From Vogesella sp. XCS3 (GTDB lineage Bacteria > Pseudomonadota > Gammaproteobacteria > Burkholderiales > Chromobacteriaceae), in contig NZ_CP085530.1 in NCBI RefSeq assembly GCF_020616155.1, positions 325,501 to 389,500 on the forward strand: 64,000 nucleotides of DNA. Direction: 5' to 3'. Position numbers and translations under genes: made by a program. Below the pieces are notes generated by a model. The model had not been told where the DNA came from. It did not search any database and saw nothing but the letters and a program-made list of their open reading frames with translations. The first letter of the stretch is position 1; each line of letters opens with the position of its first letter. This document shows, piece after piece, positions 18,785-27,534 of the stretch.

Positions 18785-20727
18785 GCCAGCCGCAGCAAGC
18801 CGTACCGCTGATCCAGCTGTCGGCGGTGACCAAATCCTACCGCCAGGGCGAGCTGGAAAGCACCGTGCTGCACGGTATCGACCTGGCCATCCACGAAGGC
18901 GAATTTCTCGCGATTGTCGGCGCGTCGGGGTCGGGCAAGTCCACGCTGATGAACATCCTGGGCTGCCTGGACCGCCCTGGCAGCGGGCGCTACCTGTTCC
19001 GCGGCCAGGACGTGAGCGGCCTGAGCCGTGACGAGCTGGCGCGCTTGCGGCGCGAAGAGTTCGGCTTCGTGTTCCAGAGCTACCACCTGATCGCCGCCGG
19101 TACCGCGGTAGAAAACGTGGAAATGCCGGCCATGTACGCCGGCGTGCCGCACGCCGAGCGCCGCGCCCGCGCCGTGCAGCTGCTACGCGAGCTGGGGCTG
19201 GAAGAGCGCTTGTACCACCGCCCCAGCCAGCTGTCCGGCGGCCAGCAGCAGCGGGTGTCGATTGCCCGCGCGCTGATGAATGGCGGCCGCATCATTCTGG
19301 CTGACGAACCCACCGGCGCACTGGACAGCAAGAGCGGCGCCGACGTGATGCGGCTGCTGAAAGACCTGTCGCAGCGCGGCCATACCGTGATCCTGATTAC
19401 CCATGCCGCCGAAGTGGCCGCCCACGCCAGCCGCGTTATCGAAATCCGTGACGGCCATATCCTCAGCGATAGCGGCCGCCATGGTGAAACTGCGGCCAAC
19501 TATCAGCCGCCGCTGGTGCACCGCGCTTTCAGCACGCTGGCCGATCTGGCCGAAACCGTGCGCCTGGCGCTGCGCTCGCTGCGCGGCAACCTGTTTCGCG
19601 CCGTGCTCACTTTGCTGGGCATCGTCATCGGCGTGGGTTCGGTGATTGCAATGATGGCCATTGGCGACGGCGCCAAGCAGCGCGTGGTGGACAATATCAG
19701 CGCCATGGGCAGTAACCTGCTGCTGGTACGCCCCGGCGGCAGCAACCAGCGCGGCTTCAGCCCGTCCACGCTGGTGCTGGAAGACGTGGCCGCCATCAAC
19801 AAGCAGGTAGACAACGTACTGGCGGCGGTGCCGGAACAGCAAAACAGCGTGACGCTGCGCGCCGGCGAGAACGACGTTAGCACCACGCTGATTGCTACCT
19901 CGGCCAGCTACCCCTTGGCGCGTAACTGGGCGCTGTCCAGCGGCACCTTCTTTACCGAAGACGACGACGAGAGTTACGCCGGCGTGGCGGTGCTGGGCAA
20001 GACTGCGGCCGAGAACCTCTTCCCCGGCAACCCCAGCCCGCTGGGCGAGTTTGTCATGGCCAATAACGTGATGCTGCAGGTGGTGGGCATCATGAGCCGC
20101 AAGGGTGCTTCGCCCAGCGGCATGGACCAGGACGACGTGATTATCGTGCCGTACGCTACCAACAATCTGCGCATTTCCGGTTCGCGCAGCCTGCGTAACG
20201 TCAACGTGGCAGTGAAGGACGTGGCGCGTATCGATGAAACCCAGGCGGCGGTAGAGCAGCTGCTAGCCGAGCGCCACGGCAAGGTGGATTTCCAGATCCG
20301 CAATATGGCGTCCATCATCGCCACCACCGAAGAAACACAGAACACCATGACGCTGCTGCTGGGCGCCATTGCGGCCATCTCCTTGCTGGTGGGCGGTATC
20401 GGTGTGATGAACATCATGCTGGTGTCGGTGACCGAGCGCACCCGCGAAATCGGCATCCGCATGGCTACCGGCGCGCGCGAGCGCAACATCCTGCAGCAGT
20501 TTTTGATCGAGGCGCTGGTGGTGTCGGCCATTGGAGGCGCCATCGGCGTGGTGGCCGGCCTGGGTACCGCCTGGCTGATCGCCGCCTTCGATACCCCGGT
20601 CAAGATCACGGCCATGCCTATCGTGCTGGCCTTTGGCTGCGCGTTTTCCACCGGCCTGCTGTTCGGTTACCTGCCGGCGCGCAAGGCCGCCCAGATGGAC
20701 CCGGTGGCGGCACTGGCGTCGGATTAG
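18781..20727 (+). CDS. macB: MacB-type ABC exporter (ATPase-permease fusion)
   Basis: 648 residues. The N-terminal ATPase has Walker [10 protein letters not shown] (47-55), signature [10 protein letters not shown] and Walker [13 protein letters not shown]. The permease half has one transmembrane helix after the linker (about 270-295), a large periplasmic domain and three C-terminal helices (about 525-545, 570-600, 610-635), which is the mechanotransmission ABC topology of MacB. Relatives export macrolides, enterotoxin or recycled pyoverdine (PvdT). Its position in an iron locus favours siderophore export or recycling, but this is inference. Confidence 0.93.
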   Translation: MSQPQQAVPLIQLSAVTKSYRQGELESTVLHGIDLAIHEGEFLAIVGASGSGKSTLMNILGCLDRPGSGRYLFRGQDVSGLSRDELARLRREEFGFVFQSYHLIAAGTAVENVEMPAMYAGVPHAERRARAVQLLRELGLEERLYHRPSQLSGGQQQRVSIARALMNGGRIILADEPTGALDSKSGADVMRLLKDLSQRGHTVILITHAAEVAAHASRVIEIRDGHILSDSGRHGETAANYQPPLVHRAFSTLADLAETVRLALRSLRGNLFRAVLTLLGIVIGVGSVIAMMAIGDGAKQRVVDNISAMGSNLLLVRPGGSNQRGFSPSTLVLEDVAAINKQVDNVLAAVPEQQNSVTLRAGENDVSTTLIATSASYPLARNWALSSGTFFTEDDDESYAGVAVLGKTAAENLFPGNPSPLGEFVMANNVMLQVVGIMSRKGASPSGMDQDDVIIVPYATNNLRISGSRSLRNVNVAVKDVARIDETQAAVEQLLAERHGKVDFQIRNMASIIATTEETQNTMTLLLGAIAAISLLVGGIGVMNIMLVSVTERTREIGIRMATGARERNILQQFLIEALVVSAIGGAIGVVAGLGTAWLIAAFDTPVKITAMPIVLAFGCAFSTGLLFGYLPARKAAQMDPVAALASD

Positions 20728-20739
20728 GAGTCAAGCATC

Positions 20740-22131
20740 ATGCGTTATCAAGCTTTTACCCTGTCGCTGCTGGCGGCCACCCTGGCCGGTTGCGCGCAGA
20801 CTACGCCGCCGCAAGACACCGCGCTGGCCATGCCGGAAGCCTGGCAGGCCCGCGAGGCGGCCAAGCCCGCTGCGGCGGTGCTGGACGACCATTGGTGGCA
20901 GCTGTTCGGCTCGGCCGAGCTGAACCGGTTGGTGGAGCAGGCGCTGCAAGGCAGCCCGGACCTGGCGCAGGCGGTGGCCCGCGTGCAGCAGGCGCAAGCC
21001 AGCGCCGACAGCGCGGCGGGCAGCCTGTTTCCGTCGGTTAGCCTCAGCGGCAGCAGCAGCCAGCGTGAAACCGACACAGCGGCGGGCGCCAGCAGCACCA
21101 GCAAGAGCAGCAGCCTGTCGGCCGGCCTCAGTTATGAAGTGGACCTGTGGGGCAAGGTAGCGGCCAGCCAGCGCGCGGCGGCGGCCAACCTGCAAGGCAG
21201 CCGCTACGAGCTGGCCACCGCCCGCCAGACGCTGGTGGTGGCGGTGGTCAACGCCTACTGCCAGCTGCAAGCAGTGCGCGAGCGGCTGGCGCTGGCGCAG
21301 GCCAATCTGCGCGACAGCCGCCAGTTGCTGGACATCAGCGAAGCGCGCTTGCGCCATGGTGCAGCGACCGAGCTGGACGTGAGCCAGGTGCGTAGCAGTT
21401 GGCTCACGCAGCAGGCCACGGTGCTGAGCCTGCAAAACCAGCAGCAGCCGCTGCTGAACACCCTGGCCATTCTGGCTGGCCAGCTGCCGCAGGGCTTTGG
21501 CGTGGCCGGCGAGCCATTGTTGGGCCTGAACGTGCCCGAAGTACCGGCCGGCTTGCCGTCCGAGGTGCTGCGCCGCCGGCCGGATATTGCCAAGGCTGAA
21601 AGCGAGCTGGCAGCCGCTGCGGCCAACCTGGACGCCGCCCGTGCCGCGCTATACCCCAGCCTGCAGCTTTCCGGCAGTGCCGGGCTGGCATCCACGGCCT
21701 TGCTGTCGCTATCCGGCGCCACGCAGACCCTGAGCCTGGGGGCCAGTCTGGCGCAAACGCTGTTTGATGGCGGCAAGCTGCGCGCCCAAGTAGCCAGCAG
21801 CCAGGCTGCCCGCCTGCAGCTGTTGCACGGCTACCGCAAGAGCACGTTGACCGCGCTGGGTGAGGTGGAAGACGCGTTGAACGCGGTGGCGCTGGCACGG
21901 CAGCAGGAACGCCTGCAGCAGCAAAGCAGCCGCGAGGCCGAGCGCACGCTGCAGCTGACGCGCATCCGCCAGCAGCAAGGTCTGGTGGACATGGCCACGC
22001 TGTTGGCCGCACAAAAAAACCACGCCAGCAGCCGCGACAGCCTGTTACAGCAACGGCTGGCACGACAACAAGCCACCGTCACGCTGATCAAGGCGCTGGG
22101 CGGCGGCTGGCAGGAGCAGGGCAGCCTATAG
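20740..22131 (+). CDS. Outer membrane factor lipoprotein (OprM/NodT family)
   Basis: 463 residues. The signal peptide ends in a lipobox LAGC with Cys18, so it is lipid-anchored like OprM and CusC. Two repeated OEP halves are visible: LVEQALQGSPDLAQAVARVQ with YEVDLWGK in the first, and RRRPDIAKAESELAAAAANL with LFDGGKLRAQV in the second. It lies 12 nt after macB and completes a tripartite MacAB-OMF pump spanning both membranes. Confidence 0.93.
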   Translation: MRYQAFTLSLLAATLAGCAQTTPPQDTALAMPEAWQAREAAKPAAAVLDDHWWQLFGSAELNRLVEQALQGSPDLAQAVARVQQAQASADSAAGSLFPSVSLSGSSSQRETDTAAGASSTSKSSSLSAGLSYEVDLWGKVAASQRAAAANLQGSRYELATARQTLVVAVVNAYCQLQAVRERLALAQANLRDSRQLLDISEARLRHGAATELDVSQVRSSWLTQQATVLSLQNQQQPLLNTLAILAGQLPQGFGVAGEPLLGLNVPEVPAGLPSEVLRRRPDIAKAESELAAAAANLDAARAALYPSLQLSGSAGLASTALLSLSGATQTLSLGASLAQTLFDGGKLRAQVASSQAARLQLLHGYRKSTLTALGEVEDALNAVALARQQERLQQQSSREAERTLQLTRIRQQQGLVDMATLLAAQKNHASSRDSLLQQRLARQQATVTLIKALGGGWQEQGSL

Positions 22132-22138
22132 AGGCAGG

Positions 22139-22170
22139 CCGCCCTGCCATGGTGTGGTTCGGCAGGGCGG
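22139..22170 (+). terminator. Hairpin after the outer membrane factor gene
   Basis: A perfect 10-bp GC-rich stem (22139-22148 with 22161-22170) begins 7 nt after the stop. There is no T-run, so termination may be partial. Confidence 0.5.
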
Positions 22171-22197
22171 TGTATTCAAATCAGGTTGTCCATGTTT

Positions 22198-22242
22198 TTG
22201 GCATTTCCACTGATTGCAAGTTTGATATGATAATAGTTCTCA
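22198..22242 (+). promoter_or_regulatory. Promoter with Fur-box-like operator for the flavin-reductase operon
   Basis: A candidate -35 TTGGCA (22198-22203) and -10 TTTGAT (22221-22226) are 17 nt apart. A 7-1-7 Fur-like site lies at 22228-22242 and matches 12 of 14 arm positions of TGATAAT-N-ATTATCA. Iron-loaded Fur bound there would block initiation. The first gene begins 20 nt downstream. Confidence 0.6.
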
Positions 22243-22262
22243 AATAGATTATTATTAGCAAA

Positions 22263-23450
22263 ATGAACCCCCAGTGTCTGTTTCCTCTGTTTTTGCTAGC
22301 CAGCCTGCCGGCCATGGCCGAAGTCAACCTGGTGTACCACGTCGATCTGCAGTTGCAGGTTGGCCGCAGTACGCAAGAAATGACGCGGGACATCCTGCTG
22401 GAAGACGACAGCGACGTGGCACGCAACCGCGTACGCCAGCTGGAGTACCGGCCCGAAATGCAAACCGTCACCGTGCTGGAGGCCTACACCGTGTTGCCCG
22501 ACGGCCGCCGCGTGCCGGTGCCGGCCAGCGCGGTGACCGACCAGCCGTATAGCAAGGGGCAAGACAACCCTTACACGCAAAGCATGCGCAGCCTGGATAT
22601 TGCCTTCCCGCAGGCAGCCAAGGGGGCGCGCGTGGTGTACCGCTTCCGTACCGATAGCCAGCTGTTACCGCTACAGGTAGCGCAGGGCGACTTCTACCCG
22701 GCCAGCGTCAAGAACCTGCGTTCGGTGCGCTTCAGCCTTGGCGCGCCGGCCCGCTCGGGCCTGAAAGTGGCAGCCAATGCCGACATCCGCGAGCAGGCAC
22801 CGGCCGATGGCCGCGTGCAATGGCAGGCGCAGTGGCAGTTAAACGGCGACGGCGCGCAGCCGGTGCCGCACTTTGCCTACTCGGCCTACCGCGACTGGTC
22901 GGCGCTGGGGCAGGCCTACGCACAGCTATGGCCGCTGCCGCAGCCGTCCGCTGCCGTCAAGGACAAAGCCGCGCAGCTGGTAGCCACCTGCGATGGTGAG
23001 CGTCTGAAAGAGATGCAGGCGCTGTACCGCTGGGTGGCCGAGCTGCCGGCCCCGTACCTGGCCTACAGCAGCCATGCGCTGCAGCCGCGTGCTGCCGAGC
23101 AGGTGCTGGCGCAGGGCTACGGCAATAGCCGCGACAAGGTGGCGCTGCTGCAGGTGCTGTTGGCCGCACGCGGTATCGACAGCTACCCGCAGCTGGCCCG
23201 GCGCCAGCGCAGCGCGCTGCCACTGTTGCCCACCAGCCTGGCGTTTGATTACGTGCTGTTGCACGTGCCGGCGCAGGGCAGCATGCGTGCGCAGTGGCTG
23301 GACCCGGCCGAGCGTGTCAGCGCAACGGCGTTAGCCATGCTGCCTGTTGTGGCAGACGCCACGCCGCTGATGTTTGGCAGTTTCAGCCCGGCACTGATGG
23401 GCAGCCCGCAGTTGCCGCTGCGGGCACCGTACGACCCGCGGCCGCTTTAA
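22263..23450 (+). CDS. DUF3857/transglutaminase-like exported protein lacking the catalytic Cys
   Basis: 395 residues with a signal peptide (1-19, ending AMA). Residues about 25-215 form a beta-rich DUF3857-type domain; residues about 230-330 resemble a transglutaminase core. The usual catalytic GDCKDK motif reads GNSRDK here (287-292), with Ser289 where the Cys should be, so transglutaminase or protease activity is unlikely. It is the first gene of the Fur-controlled operon and precedes the DUF2271 gene by 59 nt. A structural or binding role in the periplasm is the best guess. Some iron-reduction loci with ApbE do not, to my knowledge, include such a protein. Confidence 0.75.
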   Translation: MNPQCLFPLFLLASLPAMAEVNLVYHVDLQLQVGRSTQEMTRDILLEDDSDVARNRVRQLEYRPEMQTVTVLEAYTVLPDGRRVPVPASAVTDQPYSKGQDNPYTQSMRSLDIAFPQAAKGARVVYRFRTDSQLLPLQVAQGDFYPASVKNLRSVRFSLGAPARSGLKVAANADIREQAPADGRVQWQAQWQLNGDGAQPVPHFAYSAYRDWSALGQAYAQLWPLPQPSAAVKDKAAQLVATCDGERLKEMQALYRWVAELPAPYLAYSSHALQPRAAEQVLAQGYGNSRDKVALLQVLLAARGIDSYPQLARRQRSALPLLPTSLAFDYVLLHVPAQGSMRAQWLDPAERVSATALAMLPVVADATPLMFGSFSPALMGSPQLPLRAPYDPRPL

Positions 23451-23509
23451 ACCGATTTTGCATTGCAGCCTGGCTGCACTTTACCCACCCCATCCTAGCG
23501 AGTTTGAGC

Positions 23510-24022
23510 ATGAAATACCGTTACCCCGTGGCGCTGGCGCTGGCGTCTGCCGCCGCACCAGGCATGGCGGCCAACCTGGCCGTGAAAGTAGAGCTGCCGC
23601 AGCTGAATGTGGCCGAGTACCACCGCCCCTACCTGGCCATGTGGCTGGAAACCGCCGACCAGCAGTTCGCCGGCAACCTGTCGGTATGGTACGACCTGAA
23701 AAAGAAAGACAACGCCGGTACCAAATGGCTGACCGATATGCGCCAGTGGTGGCGTAAGAGCGGCCGCGAGCTGGCCATGCCGGTAGACGGCGTATCCAGT
23801 GCCACCCGCGCACCAGGTGAGCACACGCTGGTGTTTGCCGACAACAAGTCGGCGCTGGGCAAGCTGGCACCGGGTGCCTATCAGGTAGTGGTAGAGGTGG
23901 CGCGTGAAGCCGGTGGCCGCGAGCTGGTACGTGTACCGCTGCAGTGGCCGCCCAAGGGCGAAAAGCAGACCAGTGCCCAGGGTAAGGGCGAGCTGGGCAA
24001 GATCACCGTTACCGCCAAATAA
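23510..24022 (+). CDS. DUF2271 periplasmic protein, probable flavinylated electron carrier
   Basis: 170 residues from the ATG at 23510; the longer open frame from 23294 overlaps the previous gene and lacks a signal peptide. Residues 1-21 are a signal peptide. The key motif is DGVSSAT at 93-99, matching the ApbE target pattern D-x-x-S/T-x-A-T/S, with Thr99 as the predicted FMN attachment site. An immunoglobulin-like beta fold is expected for the rest (KVELPQLN, YQVVVEVAREAGGRELVRVPL). ApbE, the transferase that makes this linkage, is encoded two genes downstream. The role as a periplasmic redox carrier is inferred from this pairing. Confidence 0.85.
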   Translation: MKYRYPVALALASAAAPGMAANLAVKVELPQLNVAEYHRPYLAMWLETADQQFAGNLSVWYDLKKKDNAGTKWLTDMRQWWRKSGRELAMPVDGVSSATRAPGEHTLVFADNKSALGKLAPGAYQVVVEVAREAGGRELVRVPLQWPPKGEKQTSAQGKGELGKITVTAK

Positions 24023-24037
24023 GCAGGAGCGCACACC

Positions 24038-24880
24038 ATGAACAAGAAACTGCTCGCCCTGGCCGCCATGGCCCTGGTATCGCTGGGTGCCCAGGCGCAC
24101 CGTGGCTGGCTGCTGCCGTCCGCTGGTGCCATTGAGGGTAACAAGCCGTGGGTGACCGTAGACGCTGCGGTATCCGAAGCACTGTTCGACTTCGAGCATC
24201 AGCCGCTGAAGCTGGACGGTCTCGTTATCACCGGCCCGGATGGCGCGGCGGTGAATCCGCAGAACATCACCAGCAGCCGCTTCCGTAACAGCTTCGACAT
24301 CGAGCTGAAGCAGCAGGGCAGCTACCGCATCGCGTTGGTAGGCGAAGGTGCCATGGCCAGCTACAAGCTGGGCAACGAAGTGAAGCGCGTGCGTGGCACG
24401 CCGGCCAACATCGACCAGCAGATTCCGGCCGGTGCCACCGAGGTAAGCAAATCGCTCAGCGTCAGCCGTATCGAAACCTTCGTCACTGCCGGCAAGCCTA
24501 CTACCGGCGTGCAGCAGGCGGTCGGCAAGGGCCTGGAGCTGCAGGCGGTGAGCCACCCGAACGAGCTGTTTGCCGGTGATAACAGCACCTTCCGTTTGCT
24601 GATGGATGGCAAGCCGGTAGCGGATATGCCGGTAAGCGTGGTGCGTGGCGGCGTGCGCCACACCGGCCTGCTGGACGAGCAGGTGTACACCACCGACGCC
24701 AAAGGCGAAATCAAGGTGAGCTGGAAGCAAGGTGGTATGTACTGGGTAAACGCCAGCTGGCCCAAGCGCGACGCGATGCCGCAAGGCGGCCAGCCGCCGG
24801 TAGCCGGTAAGCCTCAGGCTGCCCCTGCCATGCCGCCGTTCCGCGCCAGCTACACCGCTACGCTGGAAGTATTGCCTTAA
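24038..24880 (+). CDS. DUF4198 periplasmic protein
   Basis: 280 residues. A signal peptide (1-20, ending AQA) is followed by HRGWLLPS, the N-terminal His-containing motif typical of DUF4198. Two beta-sandwich regions follow (about 25-140 and 165-245), with a Pro/Gln/Ala-rich linker near 250-265. Family members occur with metal and siderophore uptake genes and resemble the nickel-transport protein NikK/CbiK-type fold, but no metal ligand set is evident beyond His21. It is 15 nt after the DUF2271 gene, with AGGAG in between. Confidence 0.85.
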   Translation: MNKKLLALAAMALVSLGAQAHRGWLLPSAGAIEGNKPWVTVDAAVSEALFDFEHQPLKLDGLVITGPDGAAVNPQNITSSRFRNSFDIELKQQGSYRIALVGEGAMASYKLGNEVKRVRGTPANIDQQIPAGATEVSKSLSVSRIETFVTAGKPTTGVQQAVGKGLELQAVSHPNELFAGDNSTFRLLMDGKPVADMPVSVVRGGVRHTGLLDEQVYTTDAKGEIKVSWKQGGMYWVNASWPKRDAMPQGGQPPVAGKPQAAPAMPPFRASYTATLEVLP

Positions 24881-24964
24881 CAAAGCCGGCGGGGTCGCCA
24901 GACCCGCCTGTTATGACACGGCAGGCCGCTGGCCTGCCGCTTGACATTGAAAGACAGCAATAAC

Positions 24965-25978
24965 ATGAGTGCCATCCTGATCCCCCGCCATATCGACCCG
25001 GCTTGCCCGCCCGCCAGCGCCCGCGTGGTGCGCTTTGCCGGCCACAGCATGGGGACTAGCTGGCAGGTACTGGTGGCGATCGATGGCGATGTGCCCGATT
25101 TTCTGGCCGCCGGCCTACAGCAGCAGCTGGACGGCGTGGTGGCGGAGATGAGCCACTGGGAAGCCGGCTCTGACCTGGGCCGTTTCAACCGCGCCCCGGC
25201 CGGTAGTTGGCACGCGCTGCCGGGCGGCTTTTTCACCGTGCTGCAGTACGCGTTGCAGGTGGCGGCCGCCAGCAACGGTGCCTACAACCCGGCTGCCGGC
25301 GCGCTGGTGAACCGCTGGGGCTTTGGCCCGGCACCGCGCTACGACGCCCCCGGATTTGTGCCGCCGTCGGCGGACGAAGCCAGCGCCTTGCTGGCGCAGT
25401 GCCGCTGGCAAGCGCTGCAGCTGGATGCCGCCACGCGCAGCGCCCTGCAGCCTGGCGGCGTGCAGCTGGACCTGTCGTCGGTGGCCAAGGGTTTTAGCGT
25501 CGACCTGCTTGCGCGCTACCTGCGCCTGTACGGCTACCGCCACTTTCTGGTGGAGGTGGGCGGCGAGCTGCGCGGCGAGGGCATGAAGCCGGACGGCCAG
25601 CCGTGGTGGGTAGCGCTGGCGCTGCCGGACGACAGCCAAAGCGCAGGGTTGGCCGCACCGCGGCTGGCGTTGCATGGCTTGTCGGTGGCCACCTCTGGTG
25701 ACTATCTGAAGGTGTTCTGGCATCAGGGCGAGCGCTGTGCCCACACGCTGGACCCGCGTAGCGGCCAGCCGGTGCGCGGTGTGGCCTCGGTAACGGTGAT
25801 CCACCCCGACTGCATGGCCGCCGACGCCTGGTCTACCGCATTAACGGTGCTGGGTGCGCACGCTGGTATGGCACTGGCCGAGCAGCAGGGTTTGGCCGCC
25901 GCCTTTTTGCTGCGCGACGGCGAGCAGCTGCAGGCGCGCTACAGCCGCGCCTTTCTGGACATGATGGAAGAACAATGA
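24965..25978 (+). CDS. apbE: FAD:protein FMN transferase (ApbE)
   Basis: 337 residues from the ATG at 24965; a TTG at 24941 in the same frame is a less likely start. ApbE motifs are present: GHSMGTSW near the N-terminus, DLSSVAKGFSVD in the centre, VEVGGELRGEG, HTLDPRSGQP and AADAWSTALTVLG (metal-binding Asp/Thr region) towards the end. The enzyme transfers FMN from FAD to a Ser/Thr of a target protein, here probably Thr99 of the DUF2271 protein. No signal peptide is visible, unlike many periplasmic ApbE proteins, so the site of flavinylation is uncertain. It overlaps the reductase gene by ATGA. Confidence 0.93.
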   Translation: MSAILIPRHIDPACPPASARVVRFAGHSMGTSWQVLVAIDGDVPDFLAAGLQQQLDGVVAEMSHWEAGSDLGRFNRAPAGSWHALPGGFFTVLQYALQVAAASNGAYNPAAGALVNRWGFGPAPRYDAPGFVPPSADEASALLAQCRWQALQLDAATRSALQPGGVQLDLSSVAKGFSVDLLARYLRLYGYRHFLVEVGGELRGEGMKPDGQPWWVALALPDDSQSAGLAAPRLALHGLSVATSGDYLKVFWHQGERCAHTLDPRSGQPVRGVASVTVIHPDCMAADAWSTALTVLGAHAGMALAEQQGLAAAFLLRDGEQLQARYSRAFLDMMEEQ

Positions 25979-27330
25979 TGGAACAAGTACGCCTGATCTG
26001 GGCTGCCGGCTTGGGGCTGGCTTACAGCGGTGTTTGCGTGGCGGCCTGGTATCAGTGGCGCCGTAGCCGGCGCAGCGCCAGCGTGGCAGCGCCCTTGCTA
26101 GTGGCTTACGCCAGCCAGAGCGGCCAGGCCGAGGCCGTGGCGCAGCAAAGCGCGGCTACGCTGCAGGCGGCGGGGCTAGCTGTGCAGTGCCTGCCGCTAG
26201 CGCAGCTGGACGTGGCCGCGCTGCAGCAGGCCAGCCGCCTGCTGCTGGTGGCCAGTACCACTGGCGAGGGCGAGCCGCCGGACATGGCGCGCCGTTTTGC
26301 GGCCAACCTTGCCACGCCGGCCGCGCTGGGCGAGCTGCAGTACGCCGTGCTGGCGTTGGGCGATCGCCGTTATACGCCGTTCTGTGCCTTTGGCCACGCA
26401 CTGGATACCTGGTTGGCCGCCAGTGGCGCGCAGCCGCTGTACCCGTGCCTGGAGGTGGACGCGCTGGACGATGTGGCGCTGGCTACCTGGCAGCATCAGC
26501 TCGCCGAGCTGGCTGGCTTGCAGGATAGTGCGCTGGCTGCGCAGCCGCTGCTGCCTGCGGCTAGCCCTTTTGCCAGCTGGCGGTTGCAAGAGCGTCGCTG
26601 CCTGAACGAGGGCAGCAGCGGCGCAGCCACCTACCACCTGGCGCTGCGGCCGGCCGACGGCGGCGCGCTGCCGCAGTGGCAGTCTGGCGACCTGGTGGAA
26701 GTGCAGGTGCCGGCCGAGCCGGGCAGGCCGCGTGAATACTCGATTGCGTCCATTCCGGCCGATGGCTGCCTACAGCTGCTGGTGCGGGTGCGCGTGGACG
26801 GGCAGGGGCAGCTGGGGCTGGCGTCGCAGCACCTGACCCGCGACCTGGCGCTGGGTGACACGCTGAGCTTGCGCATCCGCCCGCATCGCCGTTTCCGTTT
26901 GGCCGACAATGCCACGCGGCCTTTGATCCTGATCGGTAACGGCACCGGTCTGGCCGGCCTGCGCAGCCATTTGCGCGCGCGCCAGCAGTTGGCCGCACCG
27001 CAGCCGGGCTGGCTGTTGTTTGGCGAGCGCCAGGCGGCGCACGACTTTTACTATCGCCACGAGCTGCAGGCGCTGCAGCAGCAGGGCGTGTTGCAGCATG
27101 TGGATACCGCGTTTTCGCGCGATCAGCCGCAGCGCCGTTACGTGCAGCACGTGCTGGCCGAGCAGGCCGAGCGCCTGCAGCAATGGGTGGCCGACGGCGC
27201 GGCTATTTATGTGTGTGGCAGCCTGGCCGGTATGGCCAGCGGGGTGGATGCGGTGCTGCGCCAGGTGCTGGGCGAGGCGGTGCTGGACGAGCTGGCCGCC
27301 CAGGGGCGCTATTGCCGCGATGTGTACTAA
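25975..27330 (+). CDS. Membrane-anchored flavodoxin-FAD/NADPH reductase (sulfite reductase alpha-like)
   Basis: 451 residues. One N-terminal transmembrane helix (about 8-27) is followed by a flavodoxin domain (about 40-180: AYASQSGQAEAVA phosphate loop, STTGEGEPPD, LALGDRRYTPFC). A FAD/NADPH reductase half follows (about 200-451: PREYSIAS for FAD, LIGNGTGLAGLRSHL and YVCGSLAGMASGV for NADPH, C-terminal CRDVY). The order matches cytochrome P450 reductase-type diflavin enzymes. Anchored at the inner face, it could feed NADPH electrons to the PepSY protein and on to the flavinylated carrier. Translation is coupled to apbE. Confidence 0.9.
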   Translation: MMEQVRLIWAAGLGLAYSGVCVAAWYQWRRSRRSASVAAPLLVAYASQSGQAEAVAQQSAATLQAAGLAVQCLPLAQLDVAALQQASRLLLVASTTGEGEPPDMARRFAANLATPAALGELQYAVLALGDRRYTPFCAFGHALDTWLAASGAQPLYPCLEVDALDDVALATWQHQLAELAGLQDSALAAQPLLPAASPFASWRLQERRCLNEGSSGAATYHLALRPADGGALPQWQSGDLVEVQVPAEPGRPREYSIASIPADGCLQLLVRVRVDGQGQLGLASQHLTRDLALGDTLSLRIRPHRRFRLADNATRPLILIGNGTGLAGLRSHLRARQQLAAPQPGWLLFGERQAAHDFYYRHELQALQQQGVLQHVDTAFSRDQPQRRYVQHVLAEQAERLQQWVADGAAIYVCGSLAGMASGVDAVLRQVLGEAVLDELAAQGRYCRDVY

Positions 27331-27374
27331 GCGCTTGTGTTGCCCGGGTTGATGTCGCCGGATGGTAGTGAAGA

Positions 27375-27406
27375 TGTTGCGGAAGTGTGAACAGGTGTTG
27401 CGGAAG
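27375..27406 (+). repeat. 11-bp direct repeat with 21-bp period before the TonB receptor promoter
   Basis: TGTTGCGGAAG occurs at 27375-27385 and again at 27396-27406. The 21-bp spacing puts both copies on one face of the helix, and the second copy overlaps the candidate -35. This is the layout expected for an activator dimer such as an AraC-type or OmpR-type regulator. Confidence 0.65.
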
Positions 27407-27427
27407 GTTAATGATAGTTGTTATCAT
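27398..27427 (+). promoter_or_regulatory. TonB receptor promoter with strong Fur box
   Basis: A candidate -35 TTGCGG (27398-27403) and -10 TATCAT (27422-27427) are 18 nt apart. A 7-1-7 Fur box at 27412-27426 matches 12 of 14 arm positions and forms a near-perfect palindrome over the -10. Iron-dependent repression of the receptor is strongly suggested. Confidence 0.75.
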
Positions 27428-27534
27428 TAGCAAATCAATAGAACCAGTAGCCAGCCAGCTGTGAGCCCTCGCCTGGGGTATTTCATGCAGTAAGCCAGCC
27501 AAAAATCACTCACGAACTACCACTGGAGAACCAC

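Noticed and set aside
22263..23450. Active periplasmic transglutaminase or cysteine protease
   Set aside because: The catalytic Cys position is Ser289 in GNSRDK.
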